DNA of 64,000 bases from an uncultured Streptococcus sp. (lineage in GTDB: Bacteria; Bacillota; Bacilli; Lactobacillales; Streptococcaceae), in contig NZ_CAJPNR010000004.1 of the NCBI RefSeq assembly GCF_905372115.1, forward strand, positions 42,564 to 106,563, in the 5' to 3' direction. Each line of letters opens with the position of its first letter. Within the stretch, counting starts at the first letter, position 1. A model generated the notes under the pieces. The model was not told the origin of the DNA. It was given only the letters and a program-made list of their open reading frames with translations, and ran no database searches. The position numbers were made by a program, and so were the translations under genes. Shown piece after piece: positions 35,054-44,175 of the stretch.

Positions 35054-36013
35054 ATGATTTCTGTCGTGATGGCGACCTATAATGGGGCGGATTTTATTTT
35101 GGAGCAACTAGACTCTATCCGCACTCAAAAGCTGAAGCCTGATCAGGTCATTATCTGTGATGACTGTTCGACAGATCAGACAGTGGTGCTAATCAGGGAC
35201 TACATCACCAAGCATCAACTGACGGGGTGGCAGCTGATTGAAAATCAGGAAAATTTGGGCCATTATCGAACTTTTATAAAATTAGCGAGTTTGGCTGAGC
35301 ACGATATTGTTTTTTTCGCTGATCAGGATGATAAATGGCTGCCTGATAAAACAGCTGCCTTGCAGAAAGTACTGTTAGAAACAGACGCTGCTATGGTGTA
35401 CGGTCAGTCTTACTTGATTGATCAAAATGGTCAGGTCATTAAGGAACCTAAAGTTTCAGGAGAAAGGCGAGAAAGAGATCTAGCTTGGCTTCTGAAAAAA
35501 TGGCCGTCAGGTTATCAGACAGCTTTTAGAAAGTCGGTACTGACTGATATTTTGGAGCAACAGTATACGGATTATCCTGGATTTGACTATCATGATGTTT
35601 TATTTGGCATGCTGGCTCCATTGTATGGAAAAGTTGTTTGCTTGGACCAGCTTCTAGATCAGCATCGCATTCATCAGGCGAATGTAACCCAGTCTGCATC
35701 GTCGCTCAGTTTTAATAAAACAAGGTTATCTAGGATTAACTATTTACAGAAGGTCATCAGTCGCTATGAGTCCGTGCAAAAAATCGCAGAAGAGCGACAG
35801 ATTTCTGAGGCGGACCATCGCCAGCTTACTAGAACTTTGGCCTTGGCTAATCTTAGACTGAAATTATTACAGTCTAGAAATCCATTTTGGGCTTTGGGCC
35901 TGATGTTTCAAATAAGGGAGTATCGAACAATAAAAGATTTCATCAGTGATTTGGTATACACCTACTCACTGAATGGAGTTGCTAGGAGATTATTGAAAAA
36001 GTTTGGGAGGTAA
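35054..36013 (+). CDS. Family 2 glycosyltransferase (rhamnosyltransferase-like)
   Basis: 319 residues. Begins MISVVMATYNGADFILEQLDSI, with IICDDCSTDQT and FADQDDKW (DxD-like), a pattern common in GT2 enzymes of streptococcal capsule and rhamnan loci, including rhamnosyltransferases. No rml genes occur in this window, so a dTDP-rhamnose donor would have to be made elsewhere. GGAGGGAG precedes the ATG. A 90-bp gap separates it from the previous gene. Confidence 0.85.
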   Translation: MISVVMATYNGADFILEQLDSIRTQKLKPDQVIICDDCSTDQTVVLIRDYITKHQLTGWQLIENQENLGHYRTFIKLASLAEHDIVFFADQDDKWLPDKTAALQKVLLETDAAMVYGQSYLIDQNGQVIKEPKVSGERRERDLAWLLKKWPSGYQTAFRKSVLTDILEQQYTDYPGFDYHDVLFGMLAPLYGKVVCLDQLLDQHRIHQANVTQSASSLSFNKTRLSRINYLQKVISRYESVQKIAEERQISEADHRQLTRTLALANLRLKLLQSRNPFWALGLMFQIREYRTIKDFISDLVYTYSLNGVARRLLKKFGR

Positions 36014-36018
36014 GAAAA

Positions 36019-36942
36019 ATGAGAGGAACCAGTAAGATTGAATGGGAGTTGGCTTTGGGAGAACGCTTCAGCCCCATGTATCAGAAAATTACGGATGATA
36101 AATTAAAGGTTTTACAAAAAGCCTATTTACAAATGTATAAAAAATTTGATGCAGAATGTCGTCGGCATCATATTCATTCCTACATGGTTGCAGGGACCTT
36201 GATTGGTTCTTTGCGACATGGGGGCTACATCCCTTGGGACGATGATATCGACTTGGTGATGTTCCGAGAGGACTACAATCGTCTGCAGGAAATCTTTGCG
36301 GACAGCGAGGACTTCGAGCTGATCTCTCCTGCGGATGCGACAGACAGTGTCTTTAAGGTTCTAAAGCTGCAGAGCAAGTCACTGACTTACTATGATGTTT
36401 TGGGAGAAGGTTTCAGTAAAAAGAAACATCTTTATCTTGATATGCTGCCAATTGACTTTGTCCCAGAGAATAACATGCTTCGCAAGCTCAAGGGTCTTCT
36501 ATTCAGAGCCTTGGATTTGTCACACAATAGCTCACGCTGCTATACGAAGTTTACTCCGCATCTGACCTATATGGCTAAAGAATCCAAAGAACTCAGACAA
36601 AATCTTTGGATCAGAAGACTGATAGGCTTCCCTTCTTTTATCATGGGGCCGGCTAATATGTATAAGTTGATGGAAAAACTCATCCAGTCTAATAAGAAGA
36701 CTTCAAAAATAACAATTGCTTATGGTGTAAAAGGCTATTTGGGAGAGACTATCGACTATGAAAGTTTCTATCCAGCTAAGAAGTATTCCTTTGAAGGATA
36801 TGAGTTCGATGGACCTAATGATGCGGACAAGTATCTGACCAATCGCTACGGTGATTACATGACACCGCCTGAAAGAAAAGAACAGACAGAACGTCATGTC
36901 AGACTGAGAGATAATTGGGTTGAATTAATAGAAGGAAGATAA
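36019..36942 (+). CDS. licD: LicD family phosphotransferase
   Basis: 307-residue LicD-type enzyme. Signature GTLIGSLRHGGYIPWDDDIDLVM near residues 58-80, with the catalytic DDDID. LicD proteins move phosphocholine or polyol-phosphate from a CDP donor onto a sugar. No licA/licB/licC choline genes are in the window, while a CDP-forming cytidylyltransferase-like gene and an SDR lie 1.3-2 kb downstream, so a CDP-polyol donor is an attractive alternative. It abuts wzy (overlap at 36942). Confidence 0.88.
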   Translation: MRGTSKIEWELALGERFSPMYQKITDDKLKVLQKAYLQMYKKFDAECRRHHIHSYMVAGTLIGSLRHGGYIPWDDDIDLVMFREDYNRLQEIFADSEDFELISPADATDSVFKVLKLQSKSLTYYDVLGEGFSKKKHLYLDMLPIDFVPENNMLRKLKGLLFRALDLSHNSSRCYTKFTPHLTYMAKESKELRQNLWIRRLIGFPSFIMGPANMYKLMEKLIQSNKKTSKITIAYGVKGYLGETIDYESFYPAKKYSFEGYEFDGPNDADKYLTNRYGDYMTPPERKEQTERHVRLRDNWVELIEGR

Positions 36943-38267
36943 TGGTTTTTTTACTAATTTTGGGTGGCCTTTTCCTCTTGTTTTTGACAATCAAAACAGT
37001 AGGAAGAGACTATGCTAACCCGGCTTTTATATACTTGGCAATATGGATGATAGCAAGCATTTTTACTGCATTTTATTCATCCAAATGGGGAGAGGGACTT
37101 TCTCTGATAACGGTCACTGTTATCTTTGTTGGAAATGCCATTTTTTTAATGGGAGTCCTGTTGTCATCGAATTTGTTTGCTGAGAGGAAGTTGGACGCCA
37201 AACCTAGTCAAATAAAGGTGAGTAATTTTTTCATTATTTTAGTTCTCTTATTTTTGGCTTATGCGGTCAGGTTTATTTATTCCGATTTGCTTTACTTGGC
37301 GGCGCAGAGTAAGCAGGTACCTGGGGGATTGTTTAAAACCATTGAATTGGCTCGGCATATGACTACAAATTATGATTTCTCTCTTAGTCGTCTTAGCCTC
37401 AATTTGTTGCGGGTTAACTTTTCCTTAGGAATTGTTTTCTTCTACTTTTTCTGCGAGTCTATTTTTTCAGGAAAAGATGGCATTTTTTACAAGGGCAAGT
37501 TACTGCTGGTTAGTCTGATTTCTTTAGGTATTTCCCTCTTGTCCACTGGACGTACGGAGTTGCTGGGCTTGGTTGCTGGCTATGCGATTGTGTATATGTT
37601 GTTTTTCTCGAAGTATTATTCATGGAAAGACAGCAGGTATGGTGTGAAGCTTTTTCGCTCTTTGCTGATAATTGGCTTTGTATTCCTTGTCTTATTCATG
37701 GCAGTTGGAACCTTTGTTCTCAATCGAGTGGATAGTCGGGCAGAGTTCGGAATTTTGGATAATTTGGTTAAATATATGGGTTCACCCATTCAGGCTTTAG
37801 ACTATTATCTGAAAAATCCTACTCTTTATAGCGATAATCAAGTCTTTGGAGAAAATACTCTTATTGCTATCTATGGAACATTGAAATCCCTTGGTCTGTC
37901 TAGTCATGAGCTGACACCTTTCCTGCCCGTTGTTCATTTTAACGACGATAAAACCAATGTTTACACAATTTATTACTACTTTATCAAGGATTTTGGTTAT
38001 TTTTCAGTCCTTATCTTTCAGCTTTTATATGGCTTCTTTTACGGAAGTTTCTACTATTCTATCAAAAAACGCTATTTCACCCCGCTAAAGGTTATTGTTT
38101 TCGCTTTATTTGCGTATCCTTTGGTCATTTCATTCTTTCAGGAAACGTTGCTGTCATTGCTGACAACCCATATTAATCGGATTATCTATGCTTTTGTGAT
38201 TTATATGGCAGCTGATTTACTGAGTAGAGTACGATTTACAAAGAGAGGAAGGAAAGTATCGGTATGA
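36942..38267 (+). CDS. wzy: Oligosaccharide repeat-unit polymerase Wzy
   Basis: 441-residue polytopic protein with about 11-12 hydrophobic segments and a large loop near residues 235-350 (NRVDSRAEFGILDNLVKYMGSPIQALDYYLK ... NVYTIYYYFIKDFGY). Such loops are typical of Wzy/EpsG-like polymerases, which join lipid-linked repeats outside the membrane. Sequence is poorly conserved in this family, so the call rests on topology and position between licD and wzx. It overlaps its neighbours on both sides. Confidence 0.8.
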   Translation: MVFLLILGGLFLLFLTIKTVGRDYANPAFIYLAIWMIASIFTAFYSSKWGEGLSLITVTVIFVGNAIFLMGVLLSSNLFAERKLDAKPSQIKVSNFFIILVLLFLAYAVRFIYSDLLYLAAQSKQVPGGLFKTIELARHMTTNYDFSLSRLSLNLLRVNFSLGIVFFYFFCESIFSGKDGIFYKGKLLLVSLISLGISLLSTGRTELLGLVAGYAIVYMLFFSKYYSWKDSRYGVKLFRSLLIIGFVFLVLFMAVGTFVLNRVDSRAEFGILDNLVKYMGSPIQALDYYLKNPTLYSDNQVFGENTLIAIYGTLKSLGLSSHELTPFLPVVHFNDDKTNVYTIYYYFIKDFGYFSVLIFQLLYGFFYGSFYYSIKKRYFTPLKVIVFALFAYPLVISFFQETLLSLLTTHINRIIYAFVIYMAADLLSRVRFTKRGRKVSV

Positions 38268-38986
38268 CGACATCAGCTCTGATATTCGCAGGCGGCACAG
38301 GCAGCCGCATGAATACCAAGACCTTACCCAAGCAGTTTTTAGAGTTGCACGGTAAGCCTATTATTATTCATACGATTGAGCACTTTGAAGACCATCCGGC
38401 AGTATCGGACATTGTGGTTGTCTGTGTAGACGGCTGGCTGGATTATTGCAGAGATTTATTAGCTCGATTCAATATTAAAAAAGTCAGTCAAGTAGTTCCT
38501 GGTGGAGAGACTGGCCAAATGTCTATTTTTAATGGTCTCGCTGTCTTACGGGAAAAGTACAAGAACGATGACGACTATGTTTTGATTCATGATGGTGTTC
38601 GCCCCTTGATTGACGGGGGAATCATTTCTAAAAATATTGAGGCAGCCAAAAAGTATGGGGCAGCTATTACGGTTAAGCCGGTTATCGAAACGGTCATTCA
38701 GGTCGATGAGGCGGATGTTATTAATCAGGTTATCGAGCGTTCCACTTGTCAGACAGCAGTCGCCCCTCAAACCTTCGCGCTTTCGAAGATTCACTCCCTG
38801 CATTTAAAAGCTCAGGCAGAGAATCAGTTTGATATGACGGATTCTGCGACATTGGCTCGTTATTTTGGACTCCCTCTGCATACAGTCATGGGGGGCAGTG
38901 AAAATATCAAAATTACGACTCCATCTGATTTTTATATTTTTAGAGCGATTTACGAAGCGCGTGAAAATGCACAAATTTTTGGTTGA
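38264..38986 (+). CDS. IspD/TarI-type cytidylyltransferase
   Basis: 240-residue nucleotidyltransferase with the CTP-binding start ALIFAGGTGSRMNTKTLPKQ, HDGVRPLID near residue 108, and the C-terminal TTPSDFYIF. The family includes IspD (isoprenoid pathway) and TarI (CDP-ribitol). In a polysaccharide operon beside an SDR and licD it more likely makes a CDP-polyol, such as CDP-ribitol or CDP-arabinitol, than methylerythritol intermediates. Streptococci use the mevalonate pathway, which further argues against IspD. Stop codon TGA is followed one base later by the next ATG. Confidence 0.82.
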   Translation: MTTSALIFAGGTGSRMNTKTLPKQFLELHGKPIIIHTIEHFEDHPAVSDIVVVCVDGWLDYCRDLLARFNIKKVSQVVPGGETGQMSIFNGLAVLREKYKNDDDYVLIHDGVRPLIDGGIISKNIEAAKKYGAAITVKPVIETVIQVDEADVINQVIERSTCQTAVAPQTFALSKIHSLHLKAQAENQFDMTDSATLARYFGLPLHTVMGGSENIKITTPSDFYIFRAIYEARENAQIFG

Positions 38987-38987
38987 T

Positions 38988-40052
38988 ATGGGAAATAATA
39001 CAATTTTACAAAAGGATATGGAAGACCTAGCTGCTGTCAGTCCTATTCTCAGAGAACTGAGAAATGTCACAGTCTTGATAACCGGAGCAACCGGACTTAT
39101 AGGCAGACACTGTATTTCCGCTTTGATGGCTTTAAATGATTTGTACCAAGCTAATGTCAGAGTAGTGGCCTTGGCGCGAAATCATAAAAAAGCGGAAGCT
39201 CTATTTCAAGATTTTTTACATAGTGAGAATCTGCAGCTAGTGTATGCTGACTTGCTGTCAGATTGGCAGATAGAGGAGGATTTGGATTATATTATCCATG
39301 GAGCCAGTGCGACGGACTCCTCTTTTTTCGTTGAGCATCCTGTGGAGACAATTGATCTAGCCGTAAATGGAACGAAAAAACTGCTGGATCTGGCTAAAAA
39401 TAAGCAGGTTCACAGTATGGTCTATCTCTCTTCTCTGGAAGTCTATGGGACGACAAATCCAGATGCTTCCAGCATTAACGAGAAAGATTACGGTTATTTG
39501 GATCCAACCAGTGTCCGTAGCAGTTATTCGGAAAGCAAGCGCATGGCAGAATCCTTGTGTGTAGGCTATTGTCATCAGTATAAGGTACCAGTGAAAATGG
39601 CTCGTTTGTCACAAACCTTTGGTCCAGGTGTGAGCTATGAGGACAACAGAGTTTTTGCGCAGTTTGCGCGTGCCGTCCTTGAAAAGAGAGATATTATCCT
39701 CCGAACTAAAGGAGAGACTGTTAGGAACTACTGCTATACTAAAGATGCTATTGAAGCCATTTTTTACATTCTGTTGAAAGGCCAAGCAGGTCAAGCTTAT
39801 AATGTTGCCAATAAAGAGTCGGCTATTTCCATTCGTGAGATGGCGGAAATGGTTATTGAACTAAGTGGTAGCAATGAATCGAAGTTGGTCTTTGATTTGG
39901 CAGAAGATGTGGAAAAGCTAGGCTATAATCCGACAGTCAAGATTCGTCTCAATACGGACAAGCTTGAGAGTTTGGGCTGGCAAGCTCATACTGATTTAGA
40001 AACCATGTTTTTACGTTTGATTGAGAGCATGGCGTCAGATAGGAAGAAATAG
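38988..40052 (+). CDS. NAD-dependent epimerase/dehydratase (SDR)
   Basis: 354 residues from ATG 38988, coupled to the cytidylyltransferase stop (TGATATG); ATG 38967 is an alternative, and neither has a clear ribosome site. Extended SDR: VLITGATGLIGRHC at residues ~26-39, SSLEVYG, catalytic YSESK near 184, and C-terminal substrate-binding region. Pairing with an IspD/TarI-like enzyme resembles the CDP-polyol gene pairs of some pneumococcal capsule loci (as I recall). The exact reaction, a reductase or epimerase forming the polyol-phosphate or nucleotide polyol, is not determinable here. Confidence 0.75.
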   Translation: MGNNTILQKDMEDLAAVSPILRELRNVTVLITGATGLIGRHCISALMALNDLYQANVRVVALARNHKKAEALFQDFLHSENLQLVYADLLSDWQIEEDLDYIIHGASATDSSFFVEHPVETIDLAVNGTKKLLDLAKNKQVHSMVYLSSLEVYGTTNPDASSINEKDYGYLDPTSVRSSYSESKRMAESLCVGYCHQYKVPVKMARLSQTFGPGVSYEDNRVFAQFARAVLEKRDIILRTKGETVRNYCYTKDAIEAIFYILLKGQAGQAYNVANKESAISIREMAEMVIELSGSNESKLVFDLAEDVEKLGYNPTVKIRLNTDKLESLGWQAHTDLETMFLRLIESMASDRKK

Positions 40053-40062
40053 GAGGGTAAAT

Positions 40063-41472
40063 TTGTCTGGTGGATTTAAAAAAATAATAGCTAATTTTTC
40101 CTATGTCGTCTTGTCCAATTTGCTGACAGTAATAGTTTCTTCTCTGGTTGTCTTGATTTTGCCTAAGATTATGGGTGTAGAGGAGTATGGATACTGGCAA
40201 CTCTATATTTTTTATTTATCTTATGCCGGTTTTGTTCATCTAGGCTGGGTGGACGGAATCTACCTTCGCTACGGTGGTTTGGAGTATGATGATCTGGATA
40301 AAGAAAAGTTTTTCTCTCAGTTTCTCATGCTTTTGATCTATTTGACAGGGATTGGAATTTTATTTTTCTTAGGGACTTCTGTCTTTATTAGAGATGAGAG
40401 CAGTCGGTTTGTTTTTATACTTTTGGTTTATACCATGTTGGTCACCAATCTGCGCTTTCTCTTTGTTTACGTTTTGCAGATGACTAATCGACTGAAGGAA
40501 AGTTCTTATGTTGTCAGTGGAGACCGACTCCTCTATTTACTGCTTTTACTGGTCTTTATTTTCGTGGGTTTTCGAGACTTCAAGATTATGGTCTATGCAG
40601 ATTTAATTGGTAGAGTTGTTTCTCTTTTTTATGCCATATATCTATGCCGAGATATGGCCTTGCGACCTCTCAATCAGTTTAAGCTTGATATACGGGAAAC
40701 GGTTCGCAATATTGCTGTCGGTATCAATCTGATGCTATCAAATGTAGCCAGTATGCTCATTATCGGTACCGTTCGAATGGGGATTCAAAAGGTATGGAAC
40801 ATTGCTACATTTGGGAAAGTGTCCTTGACTCTGAGCATTTCCAATTTGCTGATGACCTTTATCAATGCTATCGGTTTGGTTATCTTTCCAATTTTGAAGC
40901 GGACGGACGAAAGCAAATTGCCTAAGATTTACAATCAGTTGCGGAATGTCCTTATGGTTCTTATGTTTGGTGTGCTTTTGCTGTATTATCCCCTGAAAAT
41001 AGCTTTGGACAGCTGGCTGCCGGCTTACAGAGAGTCCTTGATATTTATGGCTCTAGTCTTTCCTATGTCTGTCTACGAGGGCAAGATGGCTCTGCTTATC
41101 AATACCTACTTAAAAGCCTTACGAATGGAGAGGCAGATTTTTAAAGTAAATGTAATTGCCATGCTCTTAAGCTTTGCTACTACCCTGATTTTTGCAGTTT
41201 TTCTGCGCAATCTGAATGCTACAGTTCTGTCTATCGTGCTGTTGCTGGCGACTAGGAGTATATTGGCAGAGCTAATCTTAGCCAAGAGGATGCAGATTGA
41301 GGTCGTCAAAGATATCTGGGTTGAGTTGCTAATGACGCTTGTATTTATTGCTTCGAATTGGTTTTTATCAGTTTATCTAGCTGCAGCAGCCTACGGATTT
41401 GTCTATCTGACCTACAGCATTTACAAATACCAAAGTTTGAAAGGTATGCTCCAACAATTGCGGGCTCGTTGA
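40063..41472 (+). CDS. wzx: Repeat-unit flippase Wzx
   Basis: 469 residues from TTG 40063, supported by AGGAGGG 6 nt upstream; the frame opens earlier at TTG 40021 inside the previous gene. Twelve or so hydrophobic segments and an N-terminus FSYVVLSNLLTVIVSSLVVLILP followed by PKIMGVEEYGYWQLY, the usual PST/MATE-type flippase start. It moves lipid-linked repeats across the membrane for Wzy. Last gene of the operon, followed by a terminator. Confidence 0.88.
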   Translation: MSGGFKKIIANFSYVVLSNLLTVIVSSLVVLILPKIMGVEEYGYWQLYIFYLSYAGFVHLGWVDGIYLRYGGLEYDDLDKEKFFSQFLMLLIYLTGIGILFFLGTSVFIRDESSRFVFILLVYTMLVTNLRFLFVYVLQMTNRLKESSYVVSGDRLLYLLLLLVFIFVGFRDFKIMVYADLIGRVVSLFYAIYLCRDMALRPLNQFKLDIRETVRNIAVGINLMLSNVASMLIIGTVRMGIQKVWNIATFGKVSLTLSISNLLMTFINAIGLVIFPILKRTDESKLPKIYNQLRNVLMVLMFGVLLLYYPLKIALDSWLPAYRESLIFMALVFPMSVYEGKMALLINTYLKALRMERQIFKVNVIAMLLSFATTLIFAVFLRNLNATVLSIVLLLATRSILAELILAKRMQIEVVKDIWVELLMTLVFIASNWFLSVYLAAAAYGFVYLTYSIYKYQSLKGMLQQLRAR

Positions 41473-41509
41473 TGCTTGATAAATTATAAATAGTTTAACA
41501 ATCTAAATA

Positions 41510-41532
41510 CTAAGCCCTGTCTGGGCTTTTTA
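41510..41532 (+). terminator. Terminator of the polysaccharide operon
   Basis: AAGCCC-TGTCT-GGGCTT hairpin and T-run, 40 bp after wzx. Confidence 0.85.
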
Positions 41533-41924
41533 CGTTTGTAATGTAGTGTTAGCATACAAAGTAACTTATAAAGTTACTCTGGCTACAATCAGTTTGCTGA
41601 ACTATATATTGTATATAGCGGAAATGAAAGACAATTTTTCCAATAACTTATTGCGGATTATGATGTTTTTTGAGAATAATTAGAAATTAGCTAAAATAAT
41701 TCCGTTCTTTATGCCTCTGAATATAAATGATTTTGCATGTTATTTTATCATGAAGAGACTTCAAAAATCATCAGCAGAGCAGAGCTATAGGGTAGCAAAG
41801 TGGACTAGGTTTTGGTGTTTTTAGTAAGTGCAGAATTTGGCAGTCAACTTTGAGAAGAGAAGTATCTGTTAGTTGCAATAGTAAAATTAAAGAGAACTTG
41901 AGGATTAGCAAGCAGAGGTGTCCT
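41533..41924. other. AT-rich 392-bp gap before galE with two palindromes
   Basis: No ORF of note. Contains AGTAACTT-ATA-AAGTTACT (41560-41578) and CTATATA-TTG-TATATAG (41602-41618), both perfect. No clear promoter for galE is seen, although AT-rich candidates exist around 41735-41760. Could hold operators, an sRNA, or remnants of a lost mobile element or gene. Confidence 0.5.
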
Positions 41925-42941
41925 ATGAAAAAAATTTTAGTTACGGGCGGAACGGGGTATATAGGAAGTCACACAGTGGTTGAACTAGTCGCCGCGGGCT
42001 ATGGAGCTATTGTTGTGGATAACTTTTCGAATAGCTCTCCAAAAGTGCTAGAGCGCTTAGAAACTATCACTGGTGTGAACATCCCGTTTTACAAGGGTTC
42101 GATTTCTGATAAAGATCTGATGAACCAGATTTTCGAATACAACCACATTGATGCAGTCATTCATTTAGCAGCCTATAAGTCAGTAGAAGAATCGGTGCGG
42201 GAACCACTAAAATATTACGAAAATAATGTCAGTGCTGGTATTGCTCTTCTTGAAGTTATGAAAGAGCACAAGGTAGAACATATTATCTTTAGCTCCAGTG
42301 CCACGGTCTATGGAATGAATCATTGTTCATCCTTGACAGGAGATTTATCTACTTCAGCGACCAATCCATATGGTTACACCAAACTGATGATGGAACAGAT
42401 TTTGACGAATCTTGCTCTTGCACATTCAGATTGGTCTGTGACCAATCTTCGCTATTTCAATCCAATTGGTGCCCATGAGTCTGGTCTGATTGGTGAGGCT
42501 CCAAATGGAATTCCTAATAACCTTATGCCTTATATTACTCAGGTTGCGGTCGGTAAATTGCAAGAGCTTAGCGTTTTCGGAAATGATTATGATACGCATG
42601 ACGGTACAGGAGTGCGGGATTATATCCATGTAGTCGATTTAGCCAAGGGCCATGTTTTGGCTTTGAAACATAATTTAGAAAACAAGGGGGCCGCTGTTTT
42701 CAATCTTGGTACAGGGATTGGTTATAGTGTACTGGATATGGTTAAAGTCTTTGAAAATGTCAATGGTGTGAAAATTCCTTATACTATCAAGGAGAGACGG
42801 CCTGGAGATGTAGCGACTTGCTATGCCGATGCAAGTAAAGCGAATGACATTTTGGGCTGGAAAGCTGAGAAAACTCTCCAAGATATGATGCGCGATTCTT
42901 GGAGATGGCAAAGTTCAAATCCTAATGGCTATGAAAGCTAA
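41925..42941 (+). CDS. galE: UDP-glucose 4-epimerase
   Basis: 338 residues from ATG 41925 (AGAGGTG upstream); an in-frame extension to 41850 is unlikely. NAD-binding KKILVTGGTGYIGSHT, SSSATVYG, catalytic YGYTK near residue 149, and the GalE hallmarks NLRYFNPIGAHESG and GTGVRDYIHVVDLA. It interconverts UDP-Glc and UDP-Gal (or the N-acetyl forms), supplying galactose-type donors to the adjacent polysaccharide locus. It is outside that operon, behind its terminator, with its own long upstream region. Confidence 0.95.
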   Translation: MKKILVTGGTGYIGSHTVVELVAAGYGAIVVDNFSNSSPKVLERLETITGVNIPFYKGSISDKDLMNQIFEYNHIDAVIHLAAYKSVEESVREPLKYYENNVSAGIALLEVMKEHKVEHIIFSSSATVYGMNHCSSLTGDLSTSATNPYGYTKLMMEQILTNLALAHSDWSVTNLRYFNPIGAHESGLIGEAPNGIPNNLMPYITQVAVGKLQELSVFGNDYDTHDGTGVRDYIHVVDLAKGHVLALKHNLENKGAAVFNLGTGIGYSVLDMVKVFENVNGVKIPYTIKERRPGDVATCYADASKANDILGWKAEKTLQDMMRDSWRWQSSNPNGYES

Positions 42942-42965
42942 TGTAGAATATCGGTCAGGTGAATA

Positions 42966-42998
42966 AAGCTCTTCTGTAATAGTGCAGAAGAGTTTTTC
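42966..42998 (+). terminator. galE terminator
   Basis: CTCTTCTG-TAATAGTG-CAGAAGAG hairpin and T-run. Confidence 0.87.
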
Positions 42999-43110
42999 TA
43001 TATAAGAGCTGTCTTCTCCCACAGATGCAAAAGTTTTTAAAGAATGTCATCAATTGATATGTTTTTTAATGGGCGTGTAATCTGGTTTTGATGAGCTGTA
43101 ATAATAAACA

Positions 43111-43119
43111 TGCTATAAT
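43111..43119 (+). promoter_or_regulatory. Acyltransferase promoter, -10 close to start codon
   Basis: TGCTATAAT; the -10 ends at 43119, 6 bp before ATG 43126, with no ribosome site between. Predicts a leaderless mRNA. Confidence 0.6.
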
Positions 43120-43125
43120 GTCTGC

Positions 43126-44100
43126 ATGAAGACTGAAAACACAACTTTGCACGCTTTCAAGGCCCTAGCTTGCTTTAGTATTGTTTCCTTACACTTTCTG
43201 TTGCCGGGGCAATTTGGCGTTTTTTATCAAATTGTGGCCCGCTTTGCAGTTCCCTTTTTCATGATGCTGTCGGGCTATTTTTCCTTTAATATTTCCAGAG
43301 ATAAGGTCAAGTATCGTCTCAAGCAGATGCTCCTTTTGACAGCTGCCAGTCTCCTATTTTACACGATTGTGCATTTTGTCAATCTAGTGCTGACCAGAGA
43401 GTTAACAGAAAAGATGGCATCTATAGACCTGTCTGATTTTGCAGACTTTTTCCTCTTTAACAGTCCCAGAGACTTGATTGGTTCAGCTGCCACACCGACT
43501 TGGTATTTGCTGGCTATCTCCTATATCTACACGCTTTATTTGGTTTTTTATAAGCATTTCCACCGCTTAACTAGCTTTGGTGTGTCATTGTTCTTGTTGA
43601 TCCTGGCCTTTTGCATTGAGTTCAATACAGATAGCGAATTTTACTATCGCAACTTCCTGTTTATGGGTCTTCCCTTTTTTATTCTAGGCATGCAGTTTGC
43701 CAAGCATCGAGATCGGATTTTAGCCTACGACTTGTCGTCTGTCAGGAAATGGGCGATTGGCTTGGGAATAGCGGGTTTGATTTTGTTTGAGTACTGTTTC
43801 ATGGGTACGGAATATGACCTCTATCCCAGCACTCTTTTTTCATCCAGTGCAATTTTCTTCTATGCGGTCAGAAATGGGACCAATATTGATATTCCGATTT
43901 TAAATAATATTGCCAAGAGATATGCCACCATGATTTATATCATTCATCCTTTCATTATCTTCATTTTCAGGTCGATAATGCCTCGGAATACCATTTATAG
44001 TTTTGGCTTTTTTATCATTTTCTTACTGTCTTATTTGCTGAGCATAGCTTTTCAGAAAGCCATCAGGCCCAAACTTATCAGTGCACTTCCGGCTCAGTGA
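43126..44100 (+). CDS. Membrane acyltransferase, family 3 (OafA/WecH-like)
   Basis: 324 residues with about ten membrane spans. The N-terminal LHAFKALACFSIVSLHFLLPG carries the conserved His of acyltransferase-3 enzymes; FAVPFFMMLSGYFSF is the second family landmark. These proteins move acetyl or other acyl groups to surface glycans. Position just after the polysaccharide locus and galE suggests O-acetylation of the receptor polysaccharide or another wall polymer. No ribosome site precedes the ATG, and the -10 sits right before it, so it may be translated from a leaderless transcript. Confidence 0.85.
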   Translation: MKTENTTLHAFKALACFSIVSLHFLLPGQFGVFYQIVARFAVPFFMMLSGYFSFNISRDKVKYRLKQMLLLTAASLLFYTIVHFVNLVLTRELTEKMASIDLSDFADFFLFNSPRDLIGSAATPTWYLLAISYIYTLYLVFYKHFHRLTSFGVSLFLLILAFCIEFNTDSEFYYRNFLFMGLPFFILGMQFAKHRDRILAYDLSSVRKWAIGLGIAGLILFEYCFMGTEYDLYPSTLFSSSAIFFYAVRNGTNIDIPILNNIAKRYATMIYIIHPFIIFIFRSIMPRNTIYSFGFFIIFLLSYLLSIAFQKAIRPKLISALPAQ

Positions 44101-44140
44101 TGTAAGCTGTCATAGCTTATCCTCGCATTCACTCCAAACC

Positions 44141-44172
44141 AAAAGCAACAGATGATTTCTGTTGCTTTTCTT
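44141..44172. terminator. Convergent terminator, acyltransferase / pseudouridine synthase
   Basis: Perfect 12-bp stem AAAAGCAACAGA / TCTGTTGCTTTT with a 5-nt loop. Confidence 0.88.
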
Positions 44173-44175
44173 GGT

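Noticed and set aside
38865..38987. N-terminal extension of the SDR into the cytidylyltransferase gene
   Set aside because: Overlap of more than 100 bp with no ribosome site; the SDR Rossmann motif is correctly placed from ATG 38988.
42023..42140. Two TTCGAATA matches to the SigX box consensus inside galE
   Set aside because: Both lie deep in coding sequence with no downstream start; the short consensus is expected by chance.
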